From contig JAFXJE010000170.1 in assembly GCA_017532485.1 (NCBI GenBank), positions 1 to 27,567 of the forward strand: a stretch of DNA of 27,567 bases, in the 5' to 3' direction. Positions within the stretch are counted from its first letter, which is position 1, and the number at the start of each line of letters is the position of its first letter. The position numbers and the translations under genes are program-made. Origin of the DNA: Peptococcaceae bacterium (lineage in GTDB: Bacteria > Bacillota > Peptococcia > Peptococcales > Peptococcaceae). The notes below the pieces were generated by a model. It saw nothing but the letters and a program-made list of their open reading frames with translations. It was not told where the DNA came from and made no database searches. Of the stretch, positions 8,380-16,282 are shown in pieces.

Positions 8380-10074
8380 TTAATCTATATATGTTGTTTC
8401 TGTATTTTCTATTTCAGCTTCTTCGGCTCTTTTTTGAGCTGCTTGCAAGCCTTCGGCAAATGCCTGCATTACTTCTGCATTTTCATCTAGTCTGTATATT
8501 CTGGCAGCTGTCGGTTCTTCTGTAGAATAATCCCAGTCGCAACCACTCCACCATACAGCCATTTTCAGTTTTGGATAATTTGGCAGCTGCTCAAACATAT
8601 CCTTAATCCAAGCTACTTTATCACCACCTACACTGCTGCTGGCAAATTCCGTAATCATCAATGGCTGGCTAAACATCGCAACATAATCTTGATAAAGCTC
8701 GCCATAAATCTCATTAAAAGTACGCCATGTTTCGCCTTCGTAGTAAGTTCCTGTATTATAGCCTGTTAAGCCGACAATATCAACATATCTATTACCCGGG
8801 TAATACATCTGCATATCATTCCAAGTGAAGTCAGGAAAAGATTTTTCATTTGGATTCCAAACCCACAGGACATTTTTATTGGCACCTGCTTTTTCAAAAA
8901 TATTATAGAGATAAATATAAAACTCTCTATACAAAGATGTATCTTTACCATAATGATATGCAGAATAAACACACCAGTCACCATTCATTTCATTAGCCAA
9001 ACGCAATAAAATAGGTTCACCATAGTCTGCCAAAGCCTCGGCATAATCTGTTAAATAAACATCATGCTCACCGTTTAAGATTTCATATATGCGATTGCCT
9101 TGAGTTACATCTGTAGTCTGCAAAGTTAATTCCACAAAGCGATGGTTGCCGTAGGCATTTTTCATATCTTCAATTACTTTGCCAATAGGTACATTATCAC
9201 TAAAAAGATGATGATAACGTACTAAACAATCAAAGCGAGTTTTTAATTGATATTCCATTTTGAAAACATTGTGCATATCGTTAGGGGCTTCCGGTTCAAA
9301 AATGCCCCATTTTAGAGGTTCGTCATTAGCAAAATACTCCAAATATAACGCCTTAGTCTTTTCATTCAAACGACCTAAACGCATTTGAGTTTCCAATTCA
9401 CTTTCCTGCAAATTAATTTGATGGCAATACTTACCGAAAGGTGTTTGGAAGCTCAGGGAAGATACTACTTGCCGATAAGGACTATCCTTAGTAAGCTTAT
9501 TTTTGGATTCAATAAAGATACTATAGGCTTCAGCCATATTTTTCTTCACATCAATTTGCAGATAATAAGGAAAATCATTATTGACACCAGTTAAAGCAGG
9601 CCGTTCCCATTCTACTACATCTGCTACATGACCACCGATTAAGCAAGTGTATTGTTTTTGGTTTAGATAAGTCTTTTTATCCAGCAAAAAATTATTACTG
9701 TAACCGATATAAGTCAAATAATCTACTGCCATTAACGGCTGGTAATAAATTTCAATCCGACATTCGTCATTACTAAAAACGGTACAAATGTTACCATGCG
9801 TTAAGTCGACAGTCATATTTTGTGGATATTGGCAACGGTAACCCAACGGATAATTGATATATTCGTAAGAACCATTATGCAAATTTTCCACAGTTTTCAA
9901 ATCAAACTCTTGGTAATCCAACAAGGTAGTTGTTACTGGCTCAATTTGTTTATTGTTTACATAAATTGTTTTACCCTCTAATTCACCTGCCCCAACTGGA
10001 GAGATGGTCAGCAAGCAGAGTGCTAGTGTTATGAATAATATTTTAGCCGGTTTAGTTTTTCTCAATGTTTTCAC
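8380..10074 (-). CDS. Secreted glycoside hydrolase family 26-like protein
   Basis: This is a 564-residue exported protein. A basic N-terminus and hydrophobic stretch (ILFITLALCLLTISPVGAG, to about residue 30) form a signal peptide. Residues 50-215 are a domain I do not recognise. Residues 250-545 look like a (beta/alpha)8 glycosidase of the GH26 type, with the acid/base motif RLANEMNGDW (E362) and the nucleophile strand LMITEFASS (E476). GH26 members cleave beta-mannans or mixed beta-glucans; the substrate here is unknown. Translation starts at a GTG whose first bases overlap the TGA of the upstream phosphoglycerol transferase (GTGA). The two are therefore coupled and probably act on the same envelope or extracellular polymer. 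Confidence 0.8.
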   Translation of the reverse strand: MKTLRKTKPAKILFITLALCLLTISPVGAGELEGKTIYVNNKQIEPVTTTLLDYQEFDLKTVENLHNGSYEYINYPLGYRCQYPQNMTVDLTHGNICTVFSNDECRIEIYYQPLMAVDYLTYIGYSNNFLLDKKTYLNQKQYTCLIGGHVADVVEWERPALTGVNNDFPYYLQIDVKKNMAEAYSIFIESKNKLTKDSPYRQVVSSLSFQTPFGKYCHQINLQESELETQMRLGRLNEKTKALYLEYFANDEPLKWGIFEPEAPNDMHNVFKMEYQLKTRFDCLVRYHHLFSDNVPIGKVIEDMKNAYGNHRFVELTLQTTDVTQGNRIYEILNGEHDVYLTDYAEALADYGEPILLRLANEMNGDWCVYSAYHYGKDTSLYREFYIYLYNIFEKAGANKNVLWVWNPNEKSFPDFTWNDMQMYYPGNRYVDIVGLTGYNTGTYYEGETWRTFNEIYGELYQDYVAMFSQPLMITEFASSSVGGDKVAWIKDMFEQLPNYPKLKMAVWWSGCDWDYSTEEPTAARIYRLDENAEVMQAFAEGLQAAQKRAEEAEIENTETTYID

Positions 10075-11930
10075 CGTTCCCTATCAAATAATAAACTGTA
10101 TTGTAATAGCGCATATTCATTTAATTCTTGCGGCCAAGTATTGCTGTTGTCATTAGCATAATGATTACCCTCTTTATCAATATAACCTACACTGTTGATA
10201 ACAGGGATTTCTACAAATAAATCACGCAAAAATTCATAATAGGCAGGCTGCTCTATGCCTGCTTTTTCTAAAATCAAGGCTGGCAAATAATTAACACTCA
10301 TAGCTTCAATCCATGCCGAGTCACTCGCATAATTAGTCCAAATAAAGAAAGGACACTGATAGCGTTGCTGCACTTGCTCTACCGTCAAGTCACTTAACTT
10401 CGCACCTAATAAATTTTCCGTCAATTCAGCTTCTAAAATCGGCTGATGGTCACCAAAAAAGACGAGTAAAACTGGTTCTTCTTCTTGCGCAAAATATGCT
10501 AACAGCTCAGCTAAGGCTTCATCAGAAGACTTCATCAACGATAAATACTGCTCTGCTTGGGGATAGTTACCTTCGCCGACAACCTCTACCTGATGTGGCA
10601 AATCAGGAGCCTGCAGCTGATAACCTCCATGATTTTGGATAGTTACATTAAATAGAAATAATTTTTTCTCACCACGCTGCTCGTAAAGACGAATCAGCTC
10701 TCGGTAATTACAACTGTCATCGGCATAAGCATCACGCATCAATTGGACTTCTGCCATATCTTTTTTGGTCACAAAGCGTTCAAAACCCAATAGTGGATAA
10801 ACCTGTTCACGACACCAACTGTCAGCTTTGCCAGGATGAAAGGCAATCGTTTCATAACCTTGACTTTTTAAGACCGTCGCTAAGCTAAATTGTTCTTCCT
10901 TAATGTACTGTTGGTAAGGCATGACGCCAGGTGGTAAAAATGCCATGCTGTGTCCCGTCAAAGCTTCAAACTCACTATTACAAGTTCCACCACCCAAGAC
11001 ACTAACATAAAGATTGCCTTTGGCCACATTTTCCCACAGATTTGTATAACTTTCCAAATAAGGCTCACTTGTCTGCAATTCACCTAAAACGCTTAAATCA
11101 GCATAAGACTCATTCATAACCATAATAATATGTGGTTTTTCTTGGTCCACGCTTTGGGGCTGTTTATCTTGCTGTTCTTTTTCTGCCCAAAGCTCTGCAG
11201 CCTTTGTCGAAGTATAACCTTCCGGTGCTTGCGGCACAAGATATTTGCTATTCAGCACAAAGCTTAAAAAAGCACCATTCTCTTGATAACCTTGAAGCTG
11301 ATTCCAAAACTTCACTTCTACCCCGTATTTTTGCCAAACTGCAGGCTGATAATGATAAAAGCCTACAACCCCTATCAAAACAAGCAAACAGCAGCTAAGT
11401 ATCCTTTGCTGTTTGTTGCGCCAGTAAGAACGATATTGCAGGCGGCTGCAAACAGCAAGTGCAAAAATGAGAATAGCCAACGTCAAAATAATGGGCTTAT
11501 TTAAGCCCACAGGATAACTGCCTACGACATCTGCTGCTGTCCCTACAGATAAAATATCTGCCGGCAAAAAAGGTGTCCCACGAAAAGCTTGGACAAAATG
11601 ATTGACCAAACCAAAAATATAAATAATACCACTGCCTCCTATTAAAGCTAAACGGTAATTACAAGTTATGGCAAAAATAAAAACAATTAGTAGTTGACAA
11701 AATAGAACATTTAAGAAAAATGCTGCTCCTGTCATATTCTCAATTGTGTTGCCTGCCAAATATTCAACCAAACAAACTAACAAGCATGGCAGCAACAACA
11801 TTGATATTAACATTCCAATGCGTTTATTCATAAATGGCAGACGCCCCCAAATTAACAAATCTCTTTTATTATAACCAAAAAATACCCATTTGTTAACCTT
11901 TTTTTCGGCATTTTTCACCTTTTTCGCCAA
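10071..11930 (-). CDS. LTA synthase family membrane sulfatase-like phosphoglycerol transferase
   Basis: This 619-residue protein has about five N-terminal membrane helices (residues ~36-57, 71-90, 92-112, 146-163, 176-194) and an extracytoplasmic sulfatase-fold domain (from ~265). Metal and nucleophile positions of the LtaS/MdoB-type family are visible: E274 in MNESYAD, T316 in GGGTCNSEFEALTG, and D494-H495 in FFGDHQP. Such enzymes transfer glycerol phosphate from phosphatidylglycerol to a glycolipid, teichoic acid or glucan. The listed start is a TTG without a clear ribosome site. An ATG at codon 34 (plus-strand 11831) with GGGGG about 12 nt upstream is an alternative. It is coupled by a 4-nt overlap to the GH26 gene, and tandem DnaA boxes lie upstream. 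Confidence 0.82.
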   Translation of the reverse strand: MAKKVKNAEKKVNKWVFFGYNKRDLLIWGRLPFMNKRIGMLISMLLLPCLLVCLVEYLAGNTIENMTGAAFFLNVLFCQLLIVFIFAITCNYRLALIGGSGIIYIFGLVNHFVQAFRGTPFLPADILSVGTAADVVGSYPVGLNKPIILTLAILIFALAVCSRLQYRSYWRNKQQRILSCCLLVLIGVVGFYHYQPAVWQKYGVEVKFWNQLQGYQENGAFLSFVLNSKYLVPQAPEGYTSTKAAELWAEKEQQDKQPQSVDQEKPHIIMVMNESYADLSVLGELQTSEPYLESYTNLWENVAKGNLYVSVLGGGTCNSEFEALTGHSMAFLPPGVMPYQQYIKEEQFSLATVLKSQGYETIAFHPGKADSWCREQVYPLLGFERFVTKKDMAEVQLMRDAYADDSCNYRELIRLYEQRGEKKLFLFNVTIQNHGGYQLQAPDLPHQVEVVGEGNYPQAEQYLSLMKSSDEALAELLAYFAQEEEPVLLVFFGDHQPILEAELTENLLGAKLSDLTVEQVQQRYQCPFFIWTNYASDSAWIEAMSVNYLPALILEKAGIEQPAYYEFLRDLFVEIPVINSVGYIDKEGNHYANDNSNTWPQELNEYALLQYSLLFDRER

Positions 11931-11944
11931 GAAGTATGCACATC

Positions 11945-12006
11945 GTTTCCACAGTCACTGCTGCTTTATTAACAAAGTTATCAACATTATCAACAACTTA
12001 TCCACA
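11945..12006 (+). promoter_or_regulatory. Cluster of same-orientation DnaA boxes
   Basis: TTATCCACA (11998-12006) is an exact consensus DnaA box. TTATCAACA occurs twice directly abutting (11978-11986, 11987-11995), each one mismatch from consensus. TTATTAACA (11966-11974) and GTTTCCACA (11945-11953) are weaker. All read on the plus strand, with the strong ones 9-12 nt apart. They lie in the 179-bp gap between typA and the LTA-synthase-like gene, within its probable promoter region (a TTGATA on the minus strand overlaps a box). Binding is inferred. Confidence 0.65.
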
Positions 12007-12018
12007 GTAAAAAACAAC

Positions 12019-12061
12019 ATCCCCCTCCTACCTGAATAGAAATCGTCAGGTCAGGGGGGAT
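12019..12061 (-). repeat. Intergenic hairpin repeat, copy 1
   Basis: ATCCCCC (12019-12025) pairs with GGGGGAT (12055-12061), and inside it ACCTGA (12030-12035) pairs with TCAGGT (12046-12051) over a 10-nt loop ATAGAAATCG. The layout and loop closely resemble the hairpin at 22869-22910, and the left arm CCCCTCCTACCTGA recurs exactly at 18020-18033. On the minus strand it ends in a T-rich stretch, so it can act as a second terminator behind typA. Confidence 0.6.
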
Positions 12062-12064
12062 AAT

Positions 12065-12098
12065 AAAAAAAGAGGCTAGGATTTTCTCCCAACCTCTT
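12065..12098 (-). terminator. Terminator of typA
   Basis: AAGAGG (12070-12075) pairs with CCTCTT (12093-12098), with an inner GGA/TCC stem. On the minus strand it is followed by a run of T. It lies 11 nt beyond the typA stop. Confidence 0.8.
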
Positions 12099-12109
12099 CC
12101 TTTATTATC

Positions 12110-13933
12110 TTAGCCTTCTTGTTGTAAAGATTTTGCGTAACGCACACGGTCTTGAGCCTTTAAGAAACGTTTTCTTAAACGCAAGAAGTTCGGTGTTACT
12201 TCTAAGTATTCGTCATCATTTAAGAAAGCGATACATTCTTCCAAGGATAAATTTCTAGGTGTTTTTAAACGAACGGTATCATCTTTGGCAGCAGCACGCA
12301 CATTAGTTAAGTTTTTGCCTTTGCAAACGTTAACAGCGATATCTTGGTCACGATTGCCTTCCCCAATAATCATACCTTCATAAACATCAACACCAGCACC
12401 TAAGAATAAAGTACCTCTTTCTTCAGCTGGGAATAAACCATAAGCTGTGGTTGTCCCCGTTTCAAATGCCAACAAAGCACCTGTCCGACGACCAACGATA
12501 TTACCAGAGTAAGGACGGTAGCTGTCAAATACGCTGTTCATAATACCATAACCACGAGTATCTGTTAAAAATTCTGTACGGAAACCAACTAAACCGCGAG
12601 CAGGAATAATATATTCCAAACGAGTTTGACCATTGATGGACTGCATATTGGTCATTTCACCTTTACGCGCACCTAATTTTTCCATAACAGGACCCATATA
12701 TTCTTCAGGTACGTCTACAGTCAGCATTTCATAAGGCTCATGTTTTTTGCCTTCGATTTCTTTAATTACAACTTGTGGTTTGGAAACTTGGAATTCCATA
12801 CCTTCACGACGCATATTTTCAATTAAGATGGATAAGTGTAATTCACCACGCCCAGCAACTTTGAAAACATCGGCACTTTCAGTTGGTGTTACTTTCAGAG
12901 CAATGTCTGTTTCCATTTCTTTGAATAAACGAGCTGCCAGTTTACGAGAAGTAACAGGGTCACCATCTTTACCTGCAAATGGGGAGTTATTAACCATAAA
13001 GCTCATTTCCAAAGTAGGTTCTTCAATTTTTAAGAATTCCATTGGTTCTACAGCATCAGGCGCACAAATAGTTTCGCCGACATTGATTTCACCTAAGCCG
13101 GCAATAGCCACGATTTCACCTACGGAAGCTTCTTCAATTTCATATTTTTTCAAGCCTTGGAAGCCATATAATTTGCTGACACGAGCTTGTTTTACTTTAC
13201 CTTCACGAGTAGGAATAGCTACGCTCATACCTACTTTAATTACACCACGATTGATAGTGCTGACAGCAATTCTGCCTAAGAAATCACTGTAGTCCATTAA
13301 GGTAATTTGGGCTTGTAAAGGACCTGTTGGGTCACCTGTTGGAGCAGGAATATGATTAATAATTTCTTCATATAAAGGCTGTAAGTTTACAGCTTCTACT
13401 TCTAAGTCTTTAGTCGCAATACCAGCAATACCAGAAGCGAAGATAACAGGGAATTCCAATTGGTCTTCATCTGCACCTAAATCAATGAATAAATCTAATA
13501 CTTCATCAACTACTTCTAAAGGACGCGCAAATTCTCTGTCCATTTTATTGATAACAACGATTGGTGTTAATTTTTCTTCTAAGGCCTTTTTCAACACGAA
13601 ACGAGTTTGCGGCATGCAGCCTTCGAAAGCGTCAACTACCAATAATACACCGTCAACCATTTTCATGATACGTTCTACTTCGCCACCGAAGTCAGCATGG
13701 CCTGGGGTATCAACGATATTAATCCGATATTCACCATATTGGATAGCGGTATTTTTCGCCAGAATAGTAATCCCTTTTTCACGCTCTAAATCATTAGAGT
13801 CCATTACTCTTTCTGCTACTTGTTCATTTTCACGGAAGGTACCGGATTGACTTAATAATTTGTCTACCAAAGTAGTTTTACCATGGTCAACGTGAGCGAT
13901 AATTGCGATATTTCTAATTTTATCCTGCTGCAT
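12110..13933 (-). CDS. typA: Ribosome-associated GTPase TypA/BipA
   Basis: TypA/BipA is a translational GTPase related to EF-G and LepA that binds the ribosome and supports assembly and growth under stress or cold. The 607-residue product has G1 AHVDHGKT (13-20), the switch I region EREKGITI, G3 DTPGH (75-79) and G4 NKMD, followed by domain II, domains III and V and the TypA-specific C-terminal domain (GKNLTNVRAAAKDD). The ATG at 13933 is preferred over an in-frame start six codons upstream because GAGGGGG sits about 9 nt before it and family members begin at this point. It is monocistronic, with its own promoter and terminator. Confidence 0.96.
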   Translation of the reverse strand: MQQDKIRNIAIIAHVDHGKTTLVDKLLSQSGTFRENEQVAERVMDSNDLEREKGITILAKNTAIQYGEYRINIVDTPGHADFGGEVERIMKMVDGVLLVVDAFEGCMPQTRFVLKKALEEKLTPIVVINKMDREFARPLEVVDEVLDLFIDLGADEDQLEFPVIFASGIAGIATKDLEVEAVNLQPLYEEIINHIPAPTGDPTGPLQAQITLMDYSDFLGRIAVSTINRGVIKVGMSVAIPTREGKVKQARVSKLYGFQGLKKYEIEEASVGEIVAIAGLGEINVGETICAPDAVEPMEFLKIEEPTLEMSFMVNNSPFAGKDGDPVTSRKLAARLFKEMETDIALKVTPTESADVFKVAGRGELHLSILIENMRREGMEFQVSKPQVVIKEIEGKKHEPYEMLTVDVPEEYMGPVMEKLGARKGEMTNMQSINGQTRLEYIIPARGLVGFRTEFLTDTRGYGIMNSVFDSYRPYSGNIVGRRTGALLAFETGTTTAYGLFPAEERGTLFLGAGVDVYEGMIIGEGNRDQDIAVNVCKGKNLTNVRAAAKDDTVRLKTPRNLSLEECIAFLNDDEYLEVTPNFLRLRKRFLKAQDRVRYAKSLQQEG

Positions 13934-13984
13934 AAATCGTTTCCCCCTCAATATTTTTGGTTCTCTAAAAAATTCGTACAGAAT

Positions 13985-14013
13985 ATTTTATGATTTTTTT
14001 CGTGAAAATACAA
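13985..14013 (-). promoter_or_regulatory. Promoter of typA
   Basis: The minus strand shows TTGTAT (14013-14008), 17 nt, then TAAAAT (13990-13985), with the ATG 52 nt downstream of the -10. The match to the housekeeping sigma consensus is good. Confidence 0.6.
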
Positions 14014-14053
14014 GTAGTTATCTTTAATTCTGGATAAAGATATTTTTATTTTT

Positions 14054-15040
14054 CTATAATAAATGTTTCCGTAGTTCTTCACCTGTCATTGGGGATAGGT
14101 AAGCCGGTGCTATATCAAAGACGGTCTTGCCGCCATATTGTTTTTCTTGCGCCAAACGATAAACGGCACGCGCATAAGCTACAAGAACACTGGCAGTAAA
14201 TTCAGGATTGGAGTCCAGCTTCAATTGATATTCAATCAATTGATTATGCTCCTTATTCCAGCCAGTTTTTCCACTATGCAGGACAAAACCACCATGAGGA
14301 ATACCAGCATGTTCTTTTGCCATAGTTTCTTCATCTATAAAGTGGACAATTGTATCGTAATCAGCAAAATAGTTTGGCATAGTTTTAATATCTTCTTCTA
14401 ATTTTGCCAAATCAGCACCTTCTTCGGCTACAACAAAACATTCACGCAAATGTTTTTCGCGTGTAGTAAGTTGTGGCTGTTGACCACTACGCACAGCTTC
14501 TAACGCTGTTTCAATAGGGATAGTATATTGTTTGGCATCTTTGACGCCTTCCAAACGGCGAATAGCATCAGAATGGCCTTGACTGACCCCTTTGCCCCAG
14601 AAGGTATAATCCTGACCTTCTGGTAAAATAGCCTTAGCATACAATCTATTTAAAGAAAACATTCCTGGGTCCCAACCAGCAGAAATCAAACCAACTTTTT
14701 GATTTTGCCGACAAACTTCATCTACGCGAGCAAAATGCTCAGGGATATTGGCATGGGTGTCAAAGCTATCTATAAGATTAAACCACTTAGCATATTCAGG
14801 AGTTTGCTCTGGTAAATCTTTGGCACTGCCACCACACAATATCAAAACATCTATTTCTTCTTGATGTGCAAGAATTTCATCTAAAGAATAAACAGGAACA
14901 TCAGCTGTTAAAATTTTCACCTGTTCAGGCTTACGACGCGTAAACACCGCTTTGAGCTCCATATCAGCATTTTGTTGAATAGCACATTCCACGCCTCTAC
15001 CTAAATTTCCATAACCTAAAATTCCGATTTTAATAGTCAT
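14054..15040 (-). CDS. ddh: meso-Diaminopimelate D-dehydrogenase
   Basis: Ddh reversibly makes meso-2,6-diaminopimelate from tetrahydrodipicolinate, NADPH and ammonia, a one-step branch of the lysine and peptidoglycan pathway. The 328-residue product has the N-terminal Rossmann motif GYGNLGRG (about residues 9-16), CGGSAKDLPEQTPEYA, the substrate-loop region SAGWDPGMFSLNRLYA, GVSQGHSDAIRRLEGVKDA and a C-terminal PAYLSPM, all typical of bacterial Ddh. The ATG at 15040 (third codon of the longest frame) is chosen because AGAGGA lies 6 nt upstream. It uses a TAG stop. No other lysine gene is adjacent. Confidence 0.95.
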   Translation of the reverse strand: MTIKIGILGYGNLGRGVECAIQQNADMELKAVFTRRKPEQVKILTADVPVYSLDEILAHQEEIDVLILCGGSAKDLPEQTPEYAKWFNLIDSFDTHANIPEHFARVDEVCRQNQKVGLISAGWDPGMFSLNRLYAKAILPEGQDYTFWGKGVSQGHSDAIRRLEGVKDAKQYTIPIETALEAVRSGQQPQLTTREKHLRECFVVAEEGADLAKLEEDIKTMPNYFADYDTIVHFIDEETMAKEHAGIPHGGFVLHSGKTGWNKEHNQLIEYQLKLDSNPEFTASVLVAYARAVYRLAQEKQYGGKTVFDIAPAYLSPMTGEELRKHLL

Positions 15041-15080
15041 AGTCAATCCTCTTTTCTTTGAAATTACTTACCCAATTTAT

Positions 15081-15089
15081 TTTATAGCA
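15081..15089 (-). promoter_or_regulatory. Extended -10 promoter of ddh (candidate)
   Basis: The minus strand reads TGC-TATAAA (15089-15081), an extended -10 of the TGnTATAAT type, 40 nt upstream of the ddh ATG. No good -35 is seen at the usual distance. Confidence 0.4.
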
Positions 15090-15193
15090 TATTTTTAGTC
15101 AAAAAAAAAGCTGTCATACCCATGTATACACAATTATTAGTGAATTTAATTAAACATATTTGATGTCAAAATAGCACGAAAAATAAAAACTAT

Positions 15194-15222
15194 TTGAAAT
15201 TGAGCTTCTTTGAGAGTATAAT
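15194..15222 (+). promoter_or_regulatory. Strong promoter of the cytochrome b / Fe-S operon
   Basis: TTGAAA (15194-15199), a 17-nt spacer and a perfect TATAAT (15217-15222). Transcription should start near 15229, giving a leader of about 120 nt before the ATG at 15349. The rest of the 308-bp gap (15041-15193) holds the ddh promoter and AT-rich sequence with no further feature I can support. Confidence 0.85.
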
Positions 15223-15239
15223 GATAGCTAGTAGGATTT

Positions 15240-15311
15240 TGCTCTCAATTCTTACACCACTTTTAATCTGAAATCAGGCGACAGAAAAAAGGTGTTTAAT
15301 TGCTAAGAGCA
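15240..15311 (+). promoter_or_regulatory. Structured 5' leader (candidate cis-acting RNA)
   Basis: Within the leader, three helices stack. TGCTCT (15240-15245) pairs with AGAGCA (15306-15311), CAATT (15246-15250) with AATTG (15298-15302), and ACACC (15254-15258) with GGTGT (15291-15295). That is 16 pairs broken by a 3-nt bulge and a small internal loop, closing a 32-nt apical region with a minor CTG/CAG hairpin and an A6 run. No T-tract follows, so it is not an intrinsic terminator. AAGGAGGT at 15335-15342 is left free downstream. I do not recognise it as a known riboswitch class. Confidence 0.5.
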
Positions 15312-15348
15312 CAGAAAATTTATTATTAATATTTAAGGAGGTACTACA

Positions 15349-16260
15349 ATGATTTTAACTCTATTTTGCTGGGTTGCTTTGATTGCGTTCATTGGTTTCT
15401 CTGTAAAGAAATTTATGTACTATTCAAATATGCCACAGCACGGCAGACAAGACTTATATCCGATTCCATTGGAATCTGATGAAAAATTCAAGTATGGTGG
15501 TTCCTACATGGAAGAAGATAACTGGCATGCAAAGGAACGTCATCACAATTTAAAACGCGAACTTATTGATATGTTCGAAGAAATGTTATTTATCAAAAAA
15601 TTATTTATTCACCAAAACAAATTCTGGTGGTTATCCTACTCCTTACATTTAGGTATGTACGCAGCTATCGCCTGGAGCGTATTACTTGTTTTAGGAGCAT
15701 TTATTCCTGCAGGTAACATTATCGCAACAATCGTTTACTTATTAACAACTGTTGCAGGTTTAGTTGCCGGTGTTCTGATAACAATTGGTGGTATTGGTTT
15801 ATTATGCAAACGCCTTTTTGTTAAAGAATACAAAATTTACACAACTCCACAAGAAATCTTCAACTTAGTAGCTTTAACATCCGTTGGTTTAACAGGTTTA
15901 TTAACTTGGTACACCACAGGTATGTCTTTCGAATATGGCTACAACATGGTTAGAGCTATGTTTACTTTCAGTCCAATGGCTGAAGTATTCGGTGGTGCTG
16001 TTCCTACAATGTTAGTTGTTCACATTTTATTATTAGGTTTCATCAGCTTCTACATTCCATTGTCCAAGATGAGCCACTATGTTGGTAAATTCTTTACCTT
16101 CCATAAAGTTATCTGGGACAACGAACCAAATATGCCTGGCAGCAAAGTTGAACAAAACATTCTAAATGCTGCAAATAAACCAAAAGATCCAAATGCTCTG
16201 AAGTGGGCTGCTCCTCATTGGAACGAAGCTCCTGCTCCAGCAGCAAATGAAGAAAAATAA
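15349..16260 (+). CDS. NarI/DsrM-like cytochrome b membrane subunit
   Basis: This is a 303-residue membrane protein of the NarI/DsrM/HdrE type that passes electrons between the quinone pool and a partner iron-sulfur subunit through b hemes. It has an N-terminal membrane helix (1-20), a soluble insert, then about four to five helices (93-120, 124-155, 170-188, 212-236). Candidate heme ligands are H100 (SLHLGMY), H225 (VVHILL) and H243/H252 in KMSHYVGKFFTFHK, a motif characteristic of DsrM/TmcC-like proteins. AAGGAGGT lies 6 nt before the ATG. The next gene begins only about 22 nt downstream and encodes the matching HdrD-type subunit. Which redox partner it serves is unknown; no nitrate or sulfite reductase subunits are nearby. 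Confidence 0.85.
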   Translation: MILTLFCWVALIAFIGFSVKKFMYYSNMPQHGRQDLYPIPLESDEKFKYGGSYMEEDNWHAKERHHNLKRELIDMFEEMLFIKKLFIHQNKFWWLSYSLHLGMYAAIAWSVLLVLGAFIPAGNIIATIVYLLTTVAGLVAGVLITIGGIGLLCKRLFVKEYKIYTTPQEIFNLVALTSVGLTGLLTWYTTGMSFEYGYNMVRAMFTFSPMAEVFGGAVPTMLVVHILLLGFISFYIPLSKMSHYVGKFFTFHKVIWDNEPNMPGSKVEQNILNAANKPKDPNALKWAAPHWNEAPAPAANEEK

Positions 16261-16282
16261 TTAAGGAATGGAGGAAACTATC

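Noticed and set aside
11945..12006. Calling the DnaA-box cluster the replication origin
   Set aside because: No dnaA, dnaN, gidA or similar origin neighbour and no obvious unwinding element are present; only the box cluster is supported.
12747..13292. 181-residue ORF on the plus strand
   Set aside because: It lies wholly antisense to typA, has no ribosome site or recognisable domain, and typA has a complete family match in the other strand.
14020..14041. Hairpin ATCTTTA/TAAAGAT as the ddh terminator
   Set aside because: The T-run is on the plus-strand side, the wrong direction for ddh, and the stem is only seven A/T-rich pairs.
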